Made by a program: the position numbers and the translations under genes | The notes under the pieces: generated by a model | What the model was told of the DNA's origin: nothing | Databases searched by the model: none | What the model saw: the letters and a program-made list of their open reading frames with translations, nothing else | DNA from: Rhynchosporium graminicola | Taxonomy: Eukaryota > Ascomycota > Leotiomycetes > Helotiales > Ploettnerulaceae | Direction: 5' to 3' | DNA length: 64,000 nucleotides | Assembly: GCA_900074885.1 (NCBI GenBank) | Contig: FJUW01000070.1 | Location: forward strand, 1 to 64,000 | Shown here: positions 1-12,909 of the stretch, one piece after another | How the letters are laid out: the number at the start of each line of letters is the position of its first letter | Position numbering within the stretch: position 1 is the stretch's first letter

Positions 1-306
1 CGATCTACTGTCAAATTAAGTATCGTATAGTGACTAATAGTACTACTATTAACGCTATTAAAGCCTTTAATAGGAATTACGTTTAGTAAAAGGTAAATTA
101 AAAGTTTTAAGAAGAAGGAAAGGGATTTAAGAAAAGAACGATTAATAAAATAGTATCTATTAGCTCTAGAATCGAGAAGTGCGGGTAGCTTATACGAGAG
201 TCTATTCTTAGTAAGAGTAGCACGTATAGTAAACAATTAACTACTAAGAAGCTTCGTAAGGTCAAGATATCGCATATCTCGTATACTACTTAGGAAGGAG
301 TCTTTC
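1..306 (-). mobile_element. Ty3/gypsy element A, protease-side fragment (RIP-mutated)
   Basis: On the minus strand this stretch reads, through stop codons, like the aspartic-protease region of a Ty3/gypsy polyprotein: an L-I-D-(T/S)-x-A-N-like active-site segment is followed by an F-I-N-R segment. It continues the frame of the minus-strand gag at 6577-8400 once the copia element at 307-6576 and one copy of the CTTTC target duplication are removed. The rest of pol lies left of the window. The frames are destroyed by TAG/TAA codons at former glutamines, so it is not functional. The family call rests on motif resemblance and on continuity across the insertion. Confidence 0.6.
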
Positions 307-511
307 TGTTGGTCCATATGTTAGTCCATAGTCACGTGTTAGTCGAGTATCTGCACCGGGGTTTAGCCGGCCAGATATATCTCCCTTACGGAGTCTCGAC
401 TACCTAAGAAAGATAGCTACGATACAATAGATAATACTACTACTATTATCACTGTACTTTAGCTCACGCAGACTACTTAATTATACGTACTACGACAGAG
501 TAATACTAATA
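307..511 (+). repeat. 5' LTR of the copia element
   Basis: This 205-bp repeat begins TGTTGG and is matched by 6372-6576. I count about 21 differences between the two copies, and all but one are transitions, which fits RIP rather than age-related random drift. The TG...CA ends are themselves mutated in one copy or the other: the left end is TG here and TA in the 3' copy, and the right end is TA here and CA in the 3' copy. Confidence 0.9.
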
Positions 512-3500
512 TTAATCAATAGACGTATAGATCATTTCACTCTTTAAAAGTAGTCAAATTCTTAGATTCTAAGAATTCCGACTACTGAAAAGAGCGCGCT
601 AGTAAATCTTAAAGAGTAGAGATATCTACTATAGTAATAGCTTAAGTACTAGAGAAGATATAGTCTTTTCTATACTATTTAACTTGAATTACTAAGATAA
701 TTTACCTAGATTCTACTTACGATATAGTTAAAGGATTCGAATTCTAGTATATTATACTACTATTACCTTCTACGTACCTACCTTCTATACTTCTATATAC
801 CTACCTTCTACGTACTTCGATTACTACCGTAACTCGACTTTAAAGAACGCGCTTTTAAGTTACGCTGAAAACTCGAAGTCAAAACTTGAACGCGCTACGC
901 TAGCGCTTCCTACTATATAATACTTAAGAATAACTCTATAATTACTATTCTAAATAACCTCGGAATAGCACTAAAACACTTATACGAATTAGACCTTTAA
1001 TATAGTAAGAGATAATAATACTCCCGAGGTTAGTGCTTTCGATATACCTGCGAACTCCGGCAAGGACCTACTAGACCCGGAGACTATACGGAAACAGGAA
1101 GAAGGTCTTATTAGATAAATTAAGAGCTCCGACTACGTGGATAAACCCTTATACTCCTTATTTAAGGAGATATATAAAGGTTAGATAGTAGACTCTTTCA
1201 AATCTATTAAGAAATCGTCAAATAATAACCTTATATTCACCTTACGTACTAAAGGTATATTTATCGAAGAAGGCGACGAACCTACGTAGGAGCTATATAA
1301 GCTTCTATATACTCTATAGGATACTATATATAGTAGTTAGACCTTAAAGGAACTAGAGAGTATAGTAAGAGAGAAGATACTCTTTATATAGCTATAGTAT
1401 ATAGTATTAAACCTACTAGTACTAGAGAAGCAGATATCTATATAGCAATAGCGAGATAAGAGAGAGAAAGAGATAATAAACGATATAGCTACTTAATAAG
1501 ATAAGTTAGAGTATAAGAGATTAAAGAAGGAGTTCTATAGACTACGATAAAAACGCTATACTACACTCGGCTTACTTCCTATTAGCGAATTCGACTTTGA
1601 TAAAGAATACTACGAACCTCTATAATAAGACCGAGATTCTACCGAAGAAGTATAGCAATATAAAGAGACCTCCTCTGACTAGAATAGAGAAGAGAAGCAA
1701 TACTATAGAAAGCGTATACCGAAGAATACGGGGAGTAGAGAAGGAGGAGCTAGAGGAGGAGGAAGCTACTAAGGAGGAGAAGGCTCCTAAGGAGGAGGAG
1801 GAGGAGGAGGAGGAGATAGCTACTAAAGAGCTAGAAGAGGAGAGGGAGAGTACTATAATATAGTACGGAAGGAGAAGGAGAAGTCGTATAGAAAGGAGAT
1901 CGCTAGCTTCTTCTGTATATTTCCAGAAGAGATGAAATTCAAGGGAGATAGAGATAGCTTCAGTAGTAAGGTCAGAATATTCTATAACGCCTACTTAAGA
2001 GCCGAGATTCCATCGGAGGAGTATAGTAAGGCGTTTCTATTAATACTAAAAGGCGCTGCTCTCTAATACTACTATTATAGTCTGAATAGTATCCCTGGAA
2101 CCTCTCTAATTATTAAATTTGAAACTATACTAAAGAATATAATAGATTAGTTTAAGAGCGAGGAGTTTAGCAGATCTTCCCTGACTATATAGAATCTTCT
2201 TACTCTTGAATCGATTAAGGAAAAGAACCCTGGAAAGACGACTTCAGAGTGCTTTAATATACTCTCTATATAGATTAGAGAGCTACGTTATAGCATACCC
2301 TTTGAATTACGCTATAAGAAGTTCGTTATAAACAAGGTTATTACTACCTACTAAAGCTCAGAAGCCTGCTAAATTACTCTAGCTTAACTTATAACTTCTA
2401 CTAAAAAGATAATTACTTCTATCAGAACCTCTATTGTTAACTATAAGCACGTATACCTTATAACTAGTACTACCTTCTATACTAATCGAAAATTCCGAAG
2501 CGATTCCGATAAAGAATAAGTATATAGAGAGAAGGGAGATAATAAAGGGCGATTCAGAATATAAGAAGAGAAGAAGATAAATACGCTAGATAAGGAAAGT
2601 AATACTAAGAAGTACTAGGTATATAATACTACGGATTATATATCCTTCGATTATATAGTAGAAGAAAGAGAGAAAGCTAAGGAGAAGTTTAAGGCGAAGA
2701 ACTCTTCTAAGTTCAAAGGTAACTTTAGAAGAGTCTTTAAGAAAGCATATAGATAATACGTCGCAGAGTACGAAAGTATAGAAGATAAGTATATAGCTAT
2801 TACCTTTACCTCATGCGAAGCCGGGAGTGATATAGACTACGATTCCGACGCTTAGCCGGAAGCTCTATTTATAACTTCTATAGGACTTGTTTTAGTAGTA
2901 GCCGTATAGCTAATAACAGAAACCCTAGTAAATATAGCTTTTAAATACCTCTTAGACACTACTGAAGAAGCCACGGAAGAGAACCTGACCGCAGAGACGA
3001 TAATAAGTAGCCCCTGATATAATTCGTCAGTTTTTCATGGAATTATAATTAATACTAGAGTAGTAAAGGTATCTATAGTAGGCAAAGGTTAATACGAAGC
3101 CTATAAGGCTCTATATAAGGCTGAACTCTTGCCTTCCCGTGGAATAAATGTTAAATTCGGTATTAGTAAAGCTACTTCTATTAGTATAGTAATTGTACTT
3201 TCTCTAATTAGAAAGATCTAATTTGAGGTTATAGCTATAGATACTCTGTTTCTACTCTATTTAGATAATATAGATAAGCTTAGAGTTATATTAGATAATC
3301 TTCGTAACGTACTTATTACGTTATAGGGAGATATACTAGTTGTACAGAGATTCGGCCACCTCTTCTTACTTTAGAAGGAGTTACTTAAGACGTATATTAT
3401 AGAGTACTTCTAGTCGAATACGAGAGTACTTACGGAGACGGATTTATGTCGACTTTACTACCGATTCGGATACCTCTTAGTAAGAAAGCTGGAAGATTTA

Positions 3501-6371
3501 CTGTAATAAGCCGGTTATAAGTATAACTCAGGGGTACTAAAGGAGCTTACTAAGCTCTATAAGTACTACTAGCTATACGGAAGATCGCTAAGCAGATTCA
3601 AGTTTAAGCTCTATAATACTAATAATATATACTTTAATTACGAAGTAGTAATCGATATTATATAACTAGACAGTCGGTAAGTCTTATATATAATCGACTA
3701 AGGTACTACTTTTCAGAATAGAGGTTTTCTTACTAATATATCTACAGAATACGTATAGAACCGATTTAAGCAGGTATAGATAGATACCTACCTTAGACTA
3801 CCGGATTTTATTGTTATAGATATAAGTACATAATTTAAATCAAAAGAATTCGTATAAAGTGCTAAGATAGAGGGTTCTATAGTTAAAGTTATACCTATAG
3901 AGGCTCACTACTCTATTAGCAAGGTAGAGAGATACCACGGCCCTCTGAAGAGAGCTTATACGATAATTCGTAAGGAATTACCGCACCTCAGTTAAGATAT
4001 AGTACTATAGATAGCATTTCACGTAATTAACTATATTTCTAGACCTAGTAGAATTATACCTATTTTACTAGTATTTAGAGCATATCCCAGAATAATAGAG
4101 ATAAACGCACTTTCGCTATTAGTCTCCTAACGAGCTACTATATTTCATAAGGCTATAGAAGAGATTCGCAAACTACGGAGTTATCAGTAAGTTAATAATA
4201 CCCTGAATACTCGAAATAAACCTAGTTCTATAGTAGTGAGAGACCTTCTATTAAACTCTCTAGTACTAGTTTAGAGAGAGAAAGGCTTCTGGGATAGACT
4301 TTAGCTACTTATTTCTATAGATAGAGAGAACTGCGTAGTAGAAATCGATAGCGGACTAATAACCTTTCGCTCTACGTCGATTAAACCATAGTACGAAGAA
4401 GATATCGATTCTAACGAACCAGAGAGTATTATATCTAAAATTATACTCTTACTACCCCTTATCTTACTCCTAGGAGTACTATCACTTAGTACTACTAAGT
4501 TAAATCGACTTATACTAGTACTAAAGAAGTAACCTTATCGAGATCGATAAAAGCTAATTCGATTTAGAGATAATAACGTTGAAGTTTACTTAAATTATAT
4601 AGATGAATTATTTATTAGTTTCCTAGTAGTAGAACTTTAATACGCTACGTTAAGACGTAAGGAGATTAATAGTTTAATTGCTATAAGGATCTTTAAATTA
4701 GTCTATAAAGATAAATTACTAGCCGGAGCTAAGGTCTTTAACGCTAAATTCATCGACCAGATAAAATTTAAAGGTATATAGAAGGCCTACGAGAAGTCTA
4801 GACTAGTTATATAGGCGTATAATAACTCTAGAAAGAACTAAGTACTTACTATATCACTAACTATTTAACGAGTCAGCTAATAACTACTGCTAGTATACGT
4901 AGTTATACACCCTAAGTTTAAGGTATATAGCCGTGATATTATACAAGCTTATACTTAGTCTACGTTATACCTAATACGTGACTTCTTTGTACGCTCTCTA
5001 AAGGAGATTCTGGCTTAGCTATATTAGTTTTTGCGGTACGTTAGGCCTATATATAGTATACTAGAATCAGCGAACTATTAGTTCAGTATATACTATAGAC
5101 ATAAGGTCAAGAAGCTCCATATAGTACTATCGATATTCGATACGTGTCTACTATTTGTTTCAGGTGAAGCTAATATAGGAGCTCTTAGTCTTCAGATTAA
5201 CGATACCTTCTTCGTTAGTAATAAGACCTTTATAGACGCAGAAGAGAGAGAGCTATAGAAAGCCGGATTCAAGTCGAACGAGAGAGAATAGTTAATTACT
5301 TTATACCTAATTAACTTCAATAGAGGTCATATTACCTTAGAAACTGACGGCTCTATTCGACTGTCTTAATAATCGTACGATAAGACGTTAAGAATAATTG
5401 AGAAGGAACTAGTTAATCTCATTAACTCCCGTGGAGGTATACGATAAGGTCTTACCTAAATCGAGTAATTTGCCGCCCAGAGAGCTAGAGGTTTATACTT
5501 AGTAACTGTTTCTCAGCCGGAAGCTTTGTTTAATGTCTCTTTTACCGCTTAAACTATAAATCCGATAGAGAAAGACTTTAAGCTCTTAAATAAGAGAATC
5601 TTATAGTAAAAGCTTAATTATAATAAAAGTCTCTGATATATTAAATTAGATAAGAAGTCTCTTAAACTCGTCGTATTTACTGACGGTTTATTTACTAATT
5701 TGAAAGACTTCTACTCTTAAATTAGCTATGTCTACGTACTTATAGATAAGTATAATAAGGTAAACGTTATTCACTAGTCTTCAGTCTGCTATAAGAGAGT
5801 TACTAGATCTGTACTAGCCTCTGAACTATACGCTATATCAGAAGGTTTTAATATAGCTAGGGCTATTAAGACTACTATTAAGTAGATTATAGAGATCACG
5901 GTACTACCTTTAATTATAGTTACTGATTCTAAATCTTTATATAACTATATAGTATAACTTAATACTATAAGAGAGAAGAGATTAATAATCGACCTTATAT
6001 ATTTACGTTAGGCGTACGAAAGAAAGGAGATATCGGAGGTAATTTAGGTAGTAAGGCCAGATAACCCTACGGATACGATAACTAAGACAAATTATAACGG
6101 AGCTTTGAAGGAGCTATTATATACGAATTAATTAGTTATTAAGCCTATAGAATAAGTAGATAGAGGGAATTTAGATAACTTGAAGCCGGAAGAGAGCCTA
6201 TAAGGCGTTTAGTTCAGTCATCTAATCTTTAGACCTAATCACGTGGAAACCTATATACTATATAATACTTCTGCATAAGTAGTACTATAGTACTACTCTT
6301 ACTAGAAGGCAAAAAGCGTTACTTTTATACGGAGAAGTAGATAGTTTAGAGCTACTTTAAAGTACTCCTAG

Positions 6372-6576
6372 TATTAGTCTATATATTAGTCTATAGTCAC
6401 GTATTAGTCGAGTATCTGCACTATGGTTTAGCCGGCCAGATATATCTCCCTTACGGAGTCTCGACTACCTAGGAAAGACAGCCATAATACAACAAATAAT
6501 ACTACTACTATTATCACTATACTTTGGCTCACGCAGACTACTTGATTATACGTACTACGACAGAGTGATACTAACA
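6372..6576 (+). repeat. 3' LTR of the copia element
   Basis: Second copy of the 205-bp LTR. It ends in the preserved CA terminus and is followed immediately by the second CTTTC target-site copy at 6577-6581. It shares long identical blocks with 307-511, for example the stretch around 6432-6470. Confidence 0.9.
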
Positions 6577-8400
6577 CTTTCCCTAGGCGTAGTCTTTTGC
6601 TAGCGGTTTAATATACTCCTAGGCGTCGTCGTACGTTTCTTCATCGTTATTATCTTCTGGCTCGCTATTAACGTCGTTATTAGCGTTAATTACGTTAATT
6701 CGATGCGGAGTATTAGGTCGAGCTAATAATAAGCGTGAGTATAAGGTAGGCGTAAAGTAACAAGGAGTATTCGCCGGCGATTATACATAAGGCGTGTCGT
6801 TTCGTGCAGAGTATAGTACTTATTTACTAGTCGCACTAGTATTCTCGGGCGTAAGAAGACTAATTTACAGATAAGAAGAGGAGTTAGTACTACGGCGCTA
6901 GGAGGAGGTATTTATAGGGCGTTCCCGAGTCGCGCTAGCCTTAGCCGAAGACTCGGAATAGTAAGTCTTTTTAATAAATTAACCTTAGTCTTTAGCTTAT
7001 ATAGCCTTAATGTATTCTTCTAGTGTCCTTAACGTTCGGTACTATTAGAAGAGCTGTTTCCGTAGCTATACAGGTAGCTTCTCCTATAAGTCTATTTTCA
7101 GAGTCGATTGATTATTTACTCTAGCTTTACGAGCTAGCGTACGAAACTTATAGTAGAACGTCTAGAAGGTCTACTTATAATCTATCTTTAGCGCGGAGTA
7201 GCTAGCTCTTATAGTTTATTAGTCGTATAGATTAGATAAGAAAGAGACGAGTTAAGTAATTATATCGAGTAAATCGATTATATTACTTTCTTTATTATAT
7301 TCTAGTTCTAAGAACGAGAGTTCTAGGTAGGTTCTAGCTATTCTTTCCGTTTAGTTAAGTAACTAATCTTTATAGTGATCTTCGTCGATAAAGTAGCTAG
7401 AGTAGCGCCGGAAGGCGTTACGTATCTGTACTTCCTAGAGTTTTAGAGAGTAGTCGATTCTATCAGAGAGCTTATTTAGAAGGTTCGGTATCTTCTCTAT
7501 ACGCGTAGCGTATAATATTAACGATATTCCTCTAGTAGATTATTCTTAACGATAATTATTAGGCGTAAGAGTAGTATTATCTTCTTTAATTAATAATAGC
7601 GGTATTATACGCGATTAAACGTTATCGAACGATATAGACTTAGTAGAGCGCTAGGTAGTTAATTAGCGTAGTTCTAGGAACTTGTCTTATAACTAGCGTA
7701 GTTCTATAGATAAGTCAGCGTTTAATTATCTCTCTTCCGCGAGCTTCTTTTCTGCCTCTTATAGCTAGTAAGCGCGGTCTTCCTATAAGTTACTTATAGT
7801 TACTATTAATATAGGGGTATTATTAGGGAGGTTTAGCGACTTAGTGAGTTCGTTGATTATAGTAGGAGTTAGGGAGCTTAACTCGGACGAGGCGTTGTCG
7901 CGAGTACTCTCTATAGTAGAGAGAGGTAGGTTACGGTAAGTATTATAAGTCGCTGAAGAATAAGAAGTAGAGGGAGTCGGAGAACCGGTAGTCGATTTAT
8001 CGGACTTAGGTTACTTCGGTTTAGGTGCTATTCTTTAAGTTTATACTTAATATAAGCCTTCTCTATATAGAATAGTCTACTGCGTTTAGTAGCTCTAAGA
8101 ATAAAGGTATAATATAAGTAGATATTTACTATCTTCCTAGACGTAAGTAAAAGAGTTATAGATAATATAACGTTTACTCTAGAAAGGTCTTAAAACTACA
8201 TGAGTAATAAGACCTTATATTGCTATGAATATGAAGTAGTAAGAATCACTTAAGAATCTATAACTAAGGAGTGAAGAAGTAGAGAGAGAATAGAAGTATA
8301 TATATGAAAAGGGGCCCCTAAACTCTACTCGTGTAATCTCGCTTAGCAGTAAGTGTTTCTACCAATAGGGAGAGACCTCAAAACCTGACCAGTCGTCACA
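6577..8400 (-). mobile_element. Ty3/gypsy element A: 5' LTR and gag (RIP-mutated), interrupted by the copia insertion
   Basis: On the minus strand the element starts at 8400 with TGTGACGACT, a plausible LTR 5' end. A non-coding leader runs to about 8050, followed by a gag-like frame with Ser/Thr/Pro-rich and coiled segments down to 6577. The frame then continues at 306 to 1. The exact LTR length cannot be fixed because the partner LTR is outside the window. Many stop codons sit at CAG/CAA-derived positions. I assign gypsy from the protease-like continuation at 1-306 and the gag layout. Confidence 0.6.
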
Positions 8401-11400
8401 TATATTATTAAAAGGAATAGAAGATCGCTAAGAGCTCTTTATTATATATTAGGTAATTTAGCTTCGTATCGATTATAGTCTTTAAGAAGAAACTGATTAG
8501 GTGAAATATACTATTGTTCTAGAGTTATAAGAGTACGCTAGCTACTATCCTATTAGAAGAGTCGGTTTTAAGTCTAGTTTCCTTAAAGGGATCGTAGTAA
8601 TATAGAATCGGGGCCGACTAGAGAGCTTAACAGAGGCGCTCCTAAGCTTCCCGATACTTATTTCCAAAGCGAAAAGGGATATCTTTCCCGGTAAGGAAAG
8701 TAAGAGAGCGATAAATACTATTATAGTCTTTAATGAATCGATAGTAGAAGTTATAGAAACTAAGGTAACTTTATATACTATAGATATTATTAGCGTATTC
8801 CTAGTTCTTAATAACTTTAATCTTCTCAGGGTCGACTTCGATTCTATTAACTCTAATAATAAAGCTAAGGAATTTCGTACGAGTAATACTAAATTCAGAC
8901 TTCTTAATATTAGCTTAAAGACTATAAGCTCGTAGAATCTTAAGAACCTTACGAACGTGGATATTATACTCTGCTTACGAATCCGAGTATATTAAGATAT
9001 CATTAAGGTAAGCTAAGCAGAAGTTATCTAAGTACTCTATTAATATATTATTAATAAAATATTAAAAGGTAGCTAGGCCGTTAGTAAGTCCGAAGGGAAG
9101 TATCTTATACTTATACGTATTATATCGGGTGCGAAAGGTAGTATAATCCTCCGAGTCCTTTGATATATATATCTTATGAAAAGCTTACTAAATATTAACT
9201 TTTATAAAGATCTTTACTTTAGAGATTCTCGCTATTATCTTATCGATTAAGGGAATCAGGTAGGGATCCTTCTAAGTAAGCTCGTTTAGCTTACGAAAGT
9301 CGATAAAGAAACGGAGCTTATTACTTGCTTTCTTAGCTATAAGAATTAGTATAGCCTAAGGAGTAGTCGATAGTATAATAAACCCTTTATAGAGATTTTT
9401 AGTAATATATCGCTTAGCTTTAGCTAAGTACTTATTAGGCATATAGCGAAGTAGCTCTGTAGTTAAGGTGTTTTCCCTAGTGAGTTTAATCTCATGATCT
9501 ACTATAGGTCTCCTCTCTACTAGGTCGTCAGAAGCTCTAGCTGAGAATAGACCTTCAAATTCTTTCTATTTTATAGGGAGTTTTTCCTTAATTATCTTAT
9601 TATTCTGCTAGTACTTAGCCTCCTTAGCTTCGTTAGTTATAAGGCCTTTATCGAGTGCGTATAACTCGATATTATTAGTAGCTTAAGTATCTTCGCAGTA
9701 TTGAATTTCGTCTTAAATTTCCTTTATAGAAGTAACGAAAACTTCTGAACTATCCTCCTTATTTTAGTGCTTTCAGTAGAGGTAGAAGTTATATATAATA
9801 GTAGCGGAGATCTAGTTAATATTAGTTTTATAAGGTAAGTCTCTTGCTTCCTAATATACTTACTTATCGATCCGGTTCTATTTAGTTATATTATAGGCGA
9901 TATTATCCTCCTCTCGTGAACTGGGATCACGAGTCTAGAAGGGGTTATTAGCTAGCTCGTGACTTACTAATAGCTTATTTATAGCTTATATATTATACTT
10001 CTATTCTCTTATAAACACTAAAGGGCGACTTTCCTTTCTGAGTAGTACTAGTCGGGGAGCTTATACGCTAGTAACTTCTTAGTTTATTAGGGTATCCTGT
10101 CGCTCTTAGTCGAGCTAATATTATTAGTCTACTACCTTATTACTTGGAGGTAATAGTAGCTCTAGTCTTTTATCGAAGTAGCGTACTAGTAGTATATCTA
10201 TAGGCTACTCTAGATAGTTCTTATAGCGATAGTTATAATTTTATTTAAGTTCGTAATACTCTAAGAATTTACGTCCTATTAGTATATTATTACTTCCTAA
10301 ATTAGTAATCAGGAAGAGGAAGTTAACTCGATAATAATCGATAGTAAGAGTGAGGAGAATTACGTAAGTAATAGTAGTACTAGCTTTTCTATTATAGCTA
10401 GTAGGAATAATAGGTTTCGGGAGAGTAAGGAAATTGATACCTAAGAGATAACGAAGTTTAAGAGTAACTAAGGTACGTAGAGCTCTAAAGATATTTACTC
10501 TATTATCGATATATACTTCTATTTTAATAAATAATCTATTTCTTTCTAATTCTATAGTAACTAGGAATTATTTCCCTCTAGTAAGAGAACGGAAATCAGT
10601 ATTCAAATTATTCTATAGATTAAGGCGTTTACTATAGGAGAAGACTATCTTATAGCTTAGTAGTTTCCTAATAACTTATTAATCTCTACTAGGGAGGAAT
10701 TATTAGTATCCTTATTATCCTCCTCTGTGCTATAAAGAGTAGTAATATCCTCTACTAACTAACTAGTTATCTTAGCGATTTTTATAGTATTAGGATATTC
10801 CTGAGCCTAATAGCTTTCCTTCTTATAGATACAGCAGGTATTAGTAATAGTAGTAATACGAGGTACTCGTGAGCTAGGATTACAGATCTTAGAAGCGAAT
10901 CGTATAGTCTTAGTAGTACGATTATTAATCTAGGAGCTACTCTTAGTAGTACGTTCGATATCGAAGGGGGTCTCTCTCTTAAGAATACCTAGAGTTCTAG
11001 TAGGAGTAGTAGTAGCGAGAGCCGCCTTCTTAATAAGGTTCTCTTTAGTAGTAATATTACGAGACTCGCGATCTATAATAGCTAAGTACTCGTCGAGGAG
11101 GTCGTAGTTACTATCTATCTTATACTTTTCAGCTATAATATAAGCTTTTAAAGCAGGAGAGATCTTCTTTAGGATATCCTTGAACTATCTATCTCTAGAG
11201 ATCTTACTAGTAGTAGTAAAGTTAGTAAACTTGACTCGGAACTAGTTATAAGTCATGTTTCTAGTTATCTTTAGGTTCTCGTAAGTAGCCTTAGTACGCT
11301 AGATACGATTATAATTAAAGAAGCGCTAGTCTAAACCTCTAAGGATATTAGAAGTAGTCTTAAATTAGCTATTAGTGCTAGTATCTATATATTAGAGGAT

Positions 11401-12909
11401 AATAGTTTTAGCTTCTCCTCTAATATACTTAAAGTAAGCCTTAACTTATATATCGCTAGCGAGGAAGTTATTAGAATATTCTTCTAAAAAGAGCTTTATA
11501 TTTATCTTCTATATATCGTACTTAATCTTACTATTATAATTAGTAAAGAGGAGGCGAGAGAACTTAACTCGGTAAGACTCGATAGCTTTTATAGCGTTAT
11601 CGAGCTTTAGAAGAAAGTGATCTATAGTAGGTTAGAGGTCTATAGTAAGAGATCGTAACTTCCTAGTAGTATTAGCGTTAGCCTCTAGAGCGAGAGCAGT
11701 AGTTATAGTAGTAGTAATAGTAGCGTTTATAACTTATATCTACTTATCTAAGAAACCGGGAGGCGCTATTATGAATTCTAGCTAAGAGTCGGTTTCGGTT
11801 TAAGGAGTAAGTATAGTACTTTATGTTTCCGAAGTAAGAGAGATTAGAGGTAATATAAGTTATAAAAGGGCGGTAGTAGTATTAATAATTAACTTTAGTA
11901 ACTCGGGACGAGATATAAATACCTTAGTAGCGTTCTCGAAATCGTTATTATTATCGCTATCAGATCCTAACGCTAGTTCTTCTTTTATTAGATTACTCTT
12001 AATAGTATCCCTAACGATATCTTCTATTAATATACTTTCGCTCTTCCTCTTCTATTCGGGGAACCCGAGTCTATCTAGTATAGAGGGCTCTCGAGTGCTT
12101 CGGCGCGGTTATATATAGGAGGGCCTACTATAGCTAAAAAACGCGCTTAAGAGGGACCTAAAGCTTAATAGTAACCTATTTAAGGGGGTAAAGATTAATA
12201 TAGCGCGAGGGTAAGCACGTTCTTAAAGTCCCTTAGTAGAGTATATATTTGAAGTATCAGGAGGTTACTAATTAGGTTCACTTTAGATTCCTTTTATAAG
12301 TTCACTTTACTTTAGCTATCGAGTTCCCTTCTTATAAGTATACGTCGGAAGGAGCTTCGCAGAAGTTATAGAGGTTCGTAGAAATCGCGATATTTAGGAG
12401 GGTTTAAGGTCGAGGATACGTAAGGCTAAGCACGAGGCTAAGGGCGTAAGAAATATCGCAATAGGGTTTTTTAGTAGAATTATACTATAGAGGTAGTACT
12501 AATTAAGAGAGGGAGTTTAGCTTTCTCTGAAATACTTTACTTCTAAAGTATAGAAGTAGATAGCGCGTATAGTCGAAGTTATCGAGTATAAGTAGGGTAG
12601 AAGTCGTAGAAGTCGTACTAAGAAAATGGTACTAGCTTCAAGGCTTCTAAATAGATATTACTACTTCCTAGCGAGGTAATTAATCTTTTCTTATATTACG
12701 GTAGGGCATAGGGGGTGATAATGACTTATATTCGCTCTTAAGGGTGCGCGTAGTAAAGAGAAGAAAAGATAAGGAGAAGAGGTTCTACTCTCGACTCCTT
12801 CCTTAAGGTATAGCCGTAGGGCTATACTGACTAATCTGCCGCGGTTGCTAAGGCTCGCTTATCCCGTCGTGCCTGGAGGCCTGAGGCTCCTCACGTACAG
12901 GTCGTGACA
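8401..12909 (-). mobile_element. Ty3/gypsy element B: LTR, gag, protease and reverse transcriptase (RIP-mutated, truncated by element A)
   Basis: The minus-strand 5' end is at 12909 (TGTCACGACC, a common start of fungal gypsy LTRs). Gag lies at about 10800-11700 and ends in a Cys-containing, zinc-knuckle-like segment. Protease lies at about 10100-10600 and reverse transcriptase at about 8700-9500. The RT catalytic YLDD box reads YLND, a G-to-A change, and is followed by I-L-I-Y-S. The frame runs out at 8401, exactly where element A's LTR begins, so RNase H remnants and the integrase should lie left of the window. All frames are broken by stops. Confidence 0.75.

Larger units (their letters stand above)
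307..6576 (+). mobile_element. Complete Ty1/copia LTR retrotransposon, RIP-inactivated
   Basis: The element has two 205-bp LTRs (307-511 and 6372-6576) and is flanked by the 5-bp duplication CTTTC (302-306 and 6577-6581). Reading TAG/TAA as former glutamine, the plus strand gives one long polyprotein. A Gag region lies at about 1000-2560, protease about 2800-3300, a GAG-pre-integrase plus integrase core about 3340-4330, reverse transcriptase (RVT_2-like) about 4640-5400, and RNase H about 5640-6100. Integrase lies before reverse transcriptase, which is the Ty1/copia order. Nearly every glutamine codon has become a stop, as expected from CpA-to-TpA mutation. No intact ORF survives. Domain limits are approximate. 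Confidence 0.85.

Noticed and set aside
1597..1863. An 88-codon Glu-rich open frame in the transposon block
   Set aside because: It is out of frame with the copia polyprotein. The true gag frame here is glycine-rich and continues into the recognisable gag downstream, so this is a shadow.
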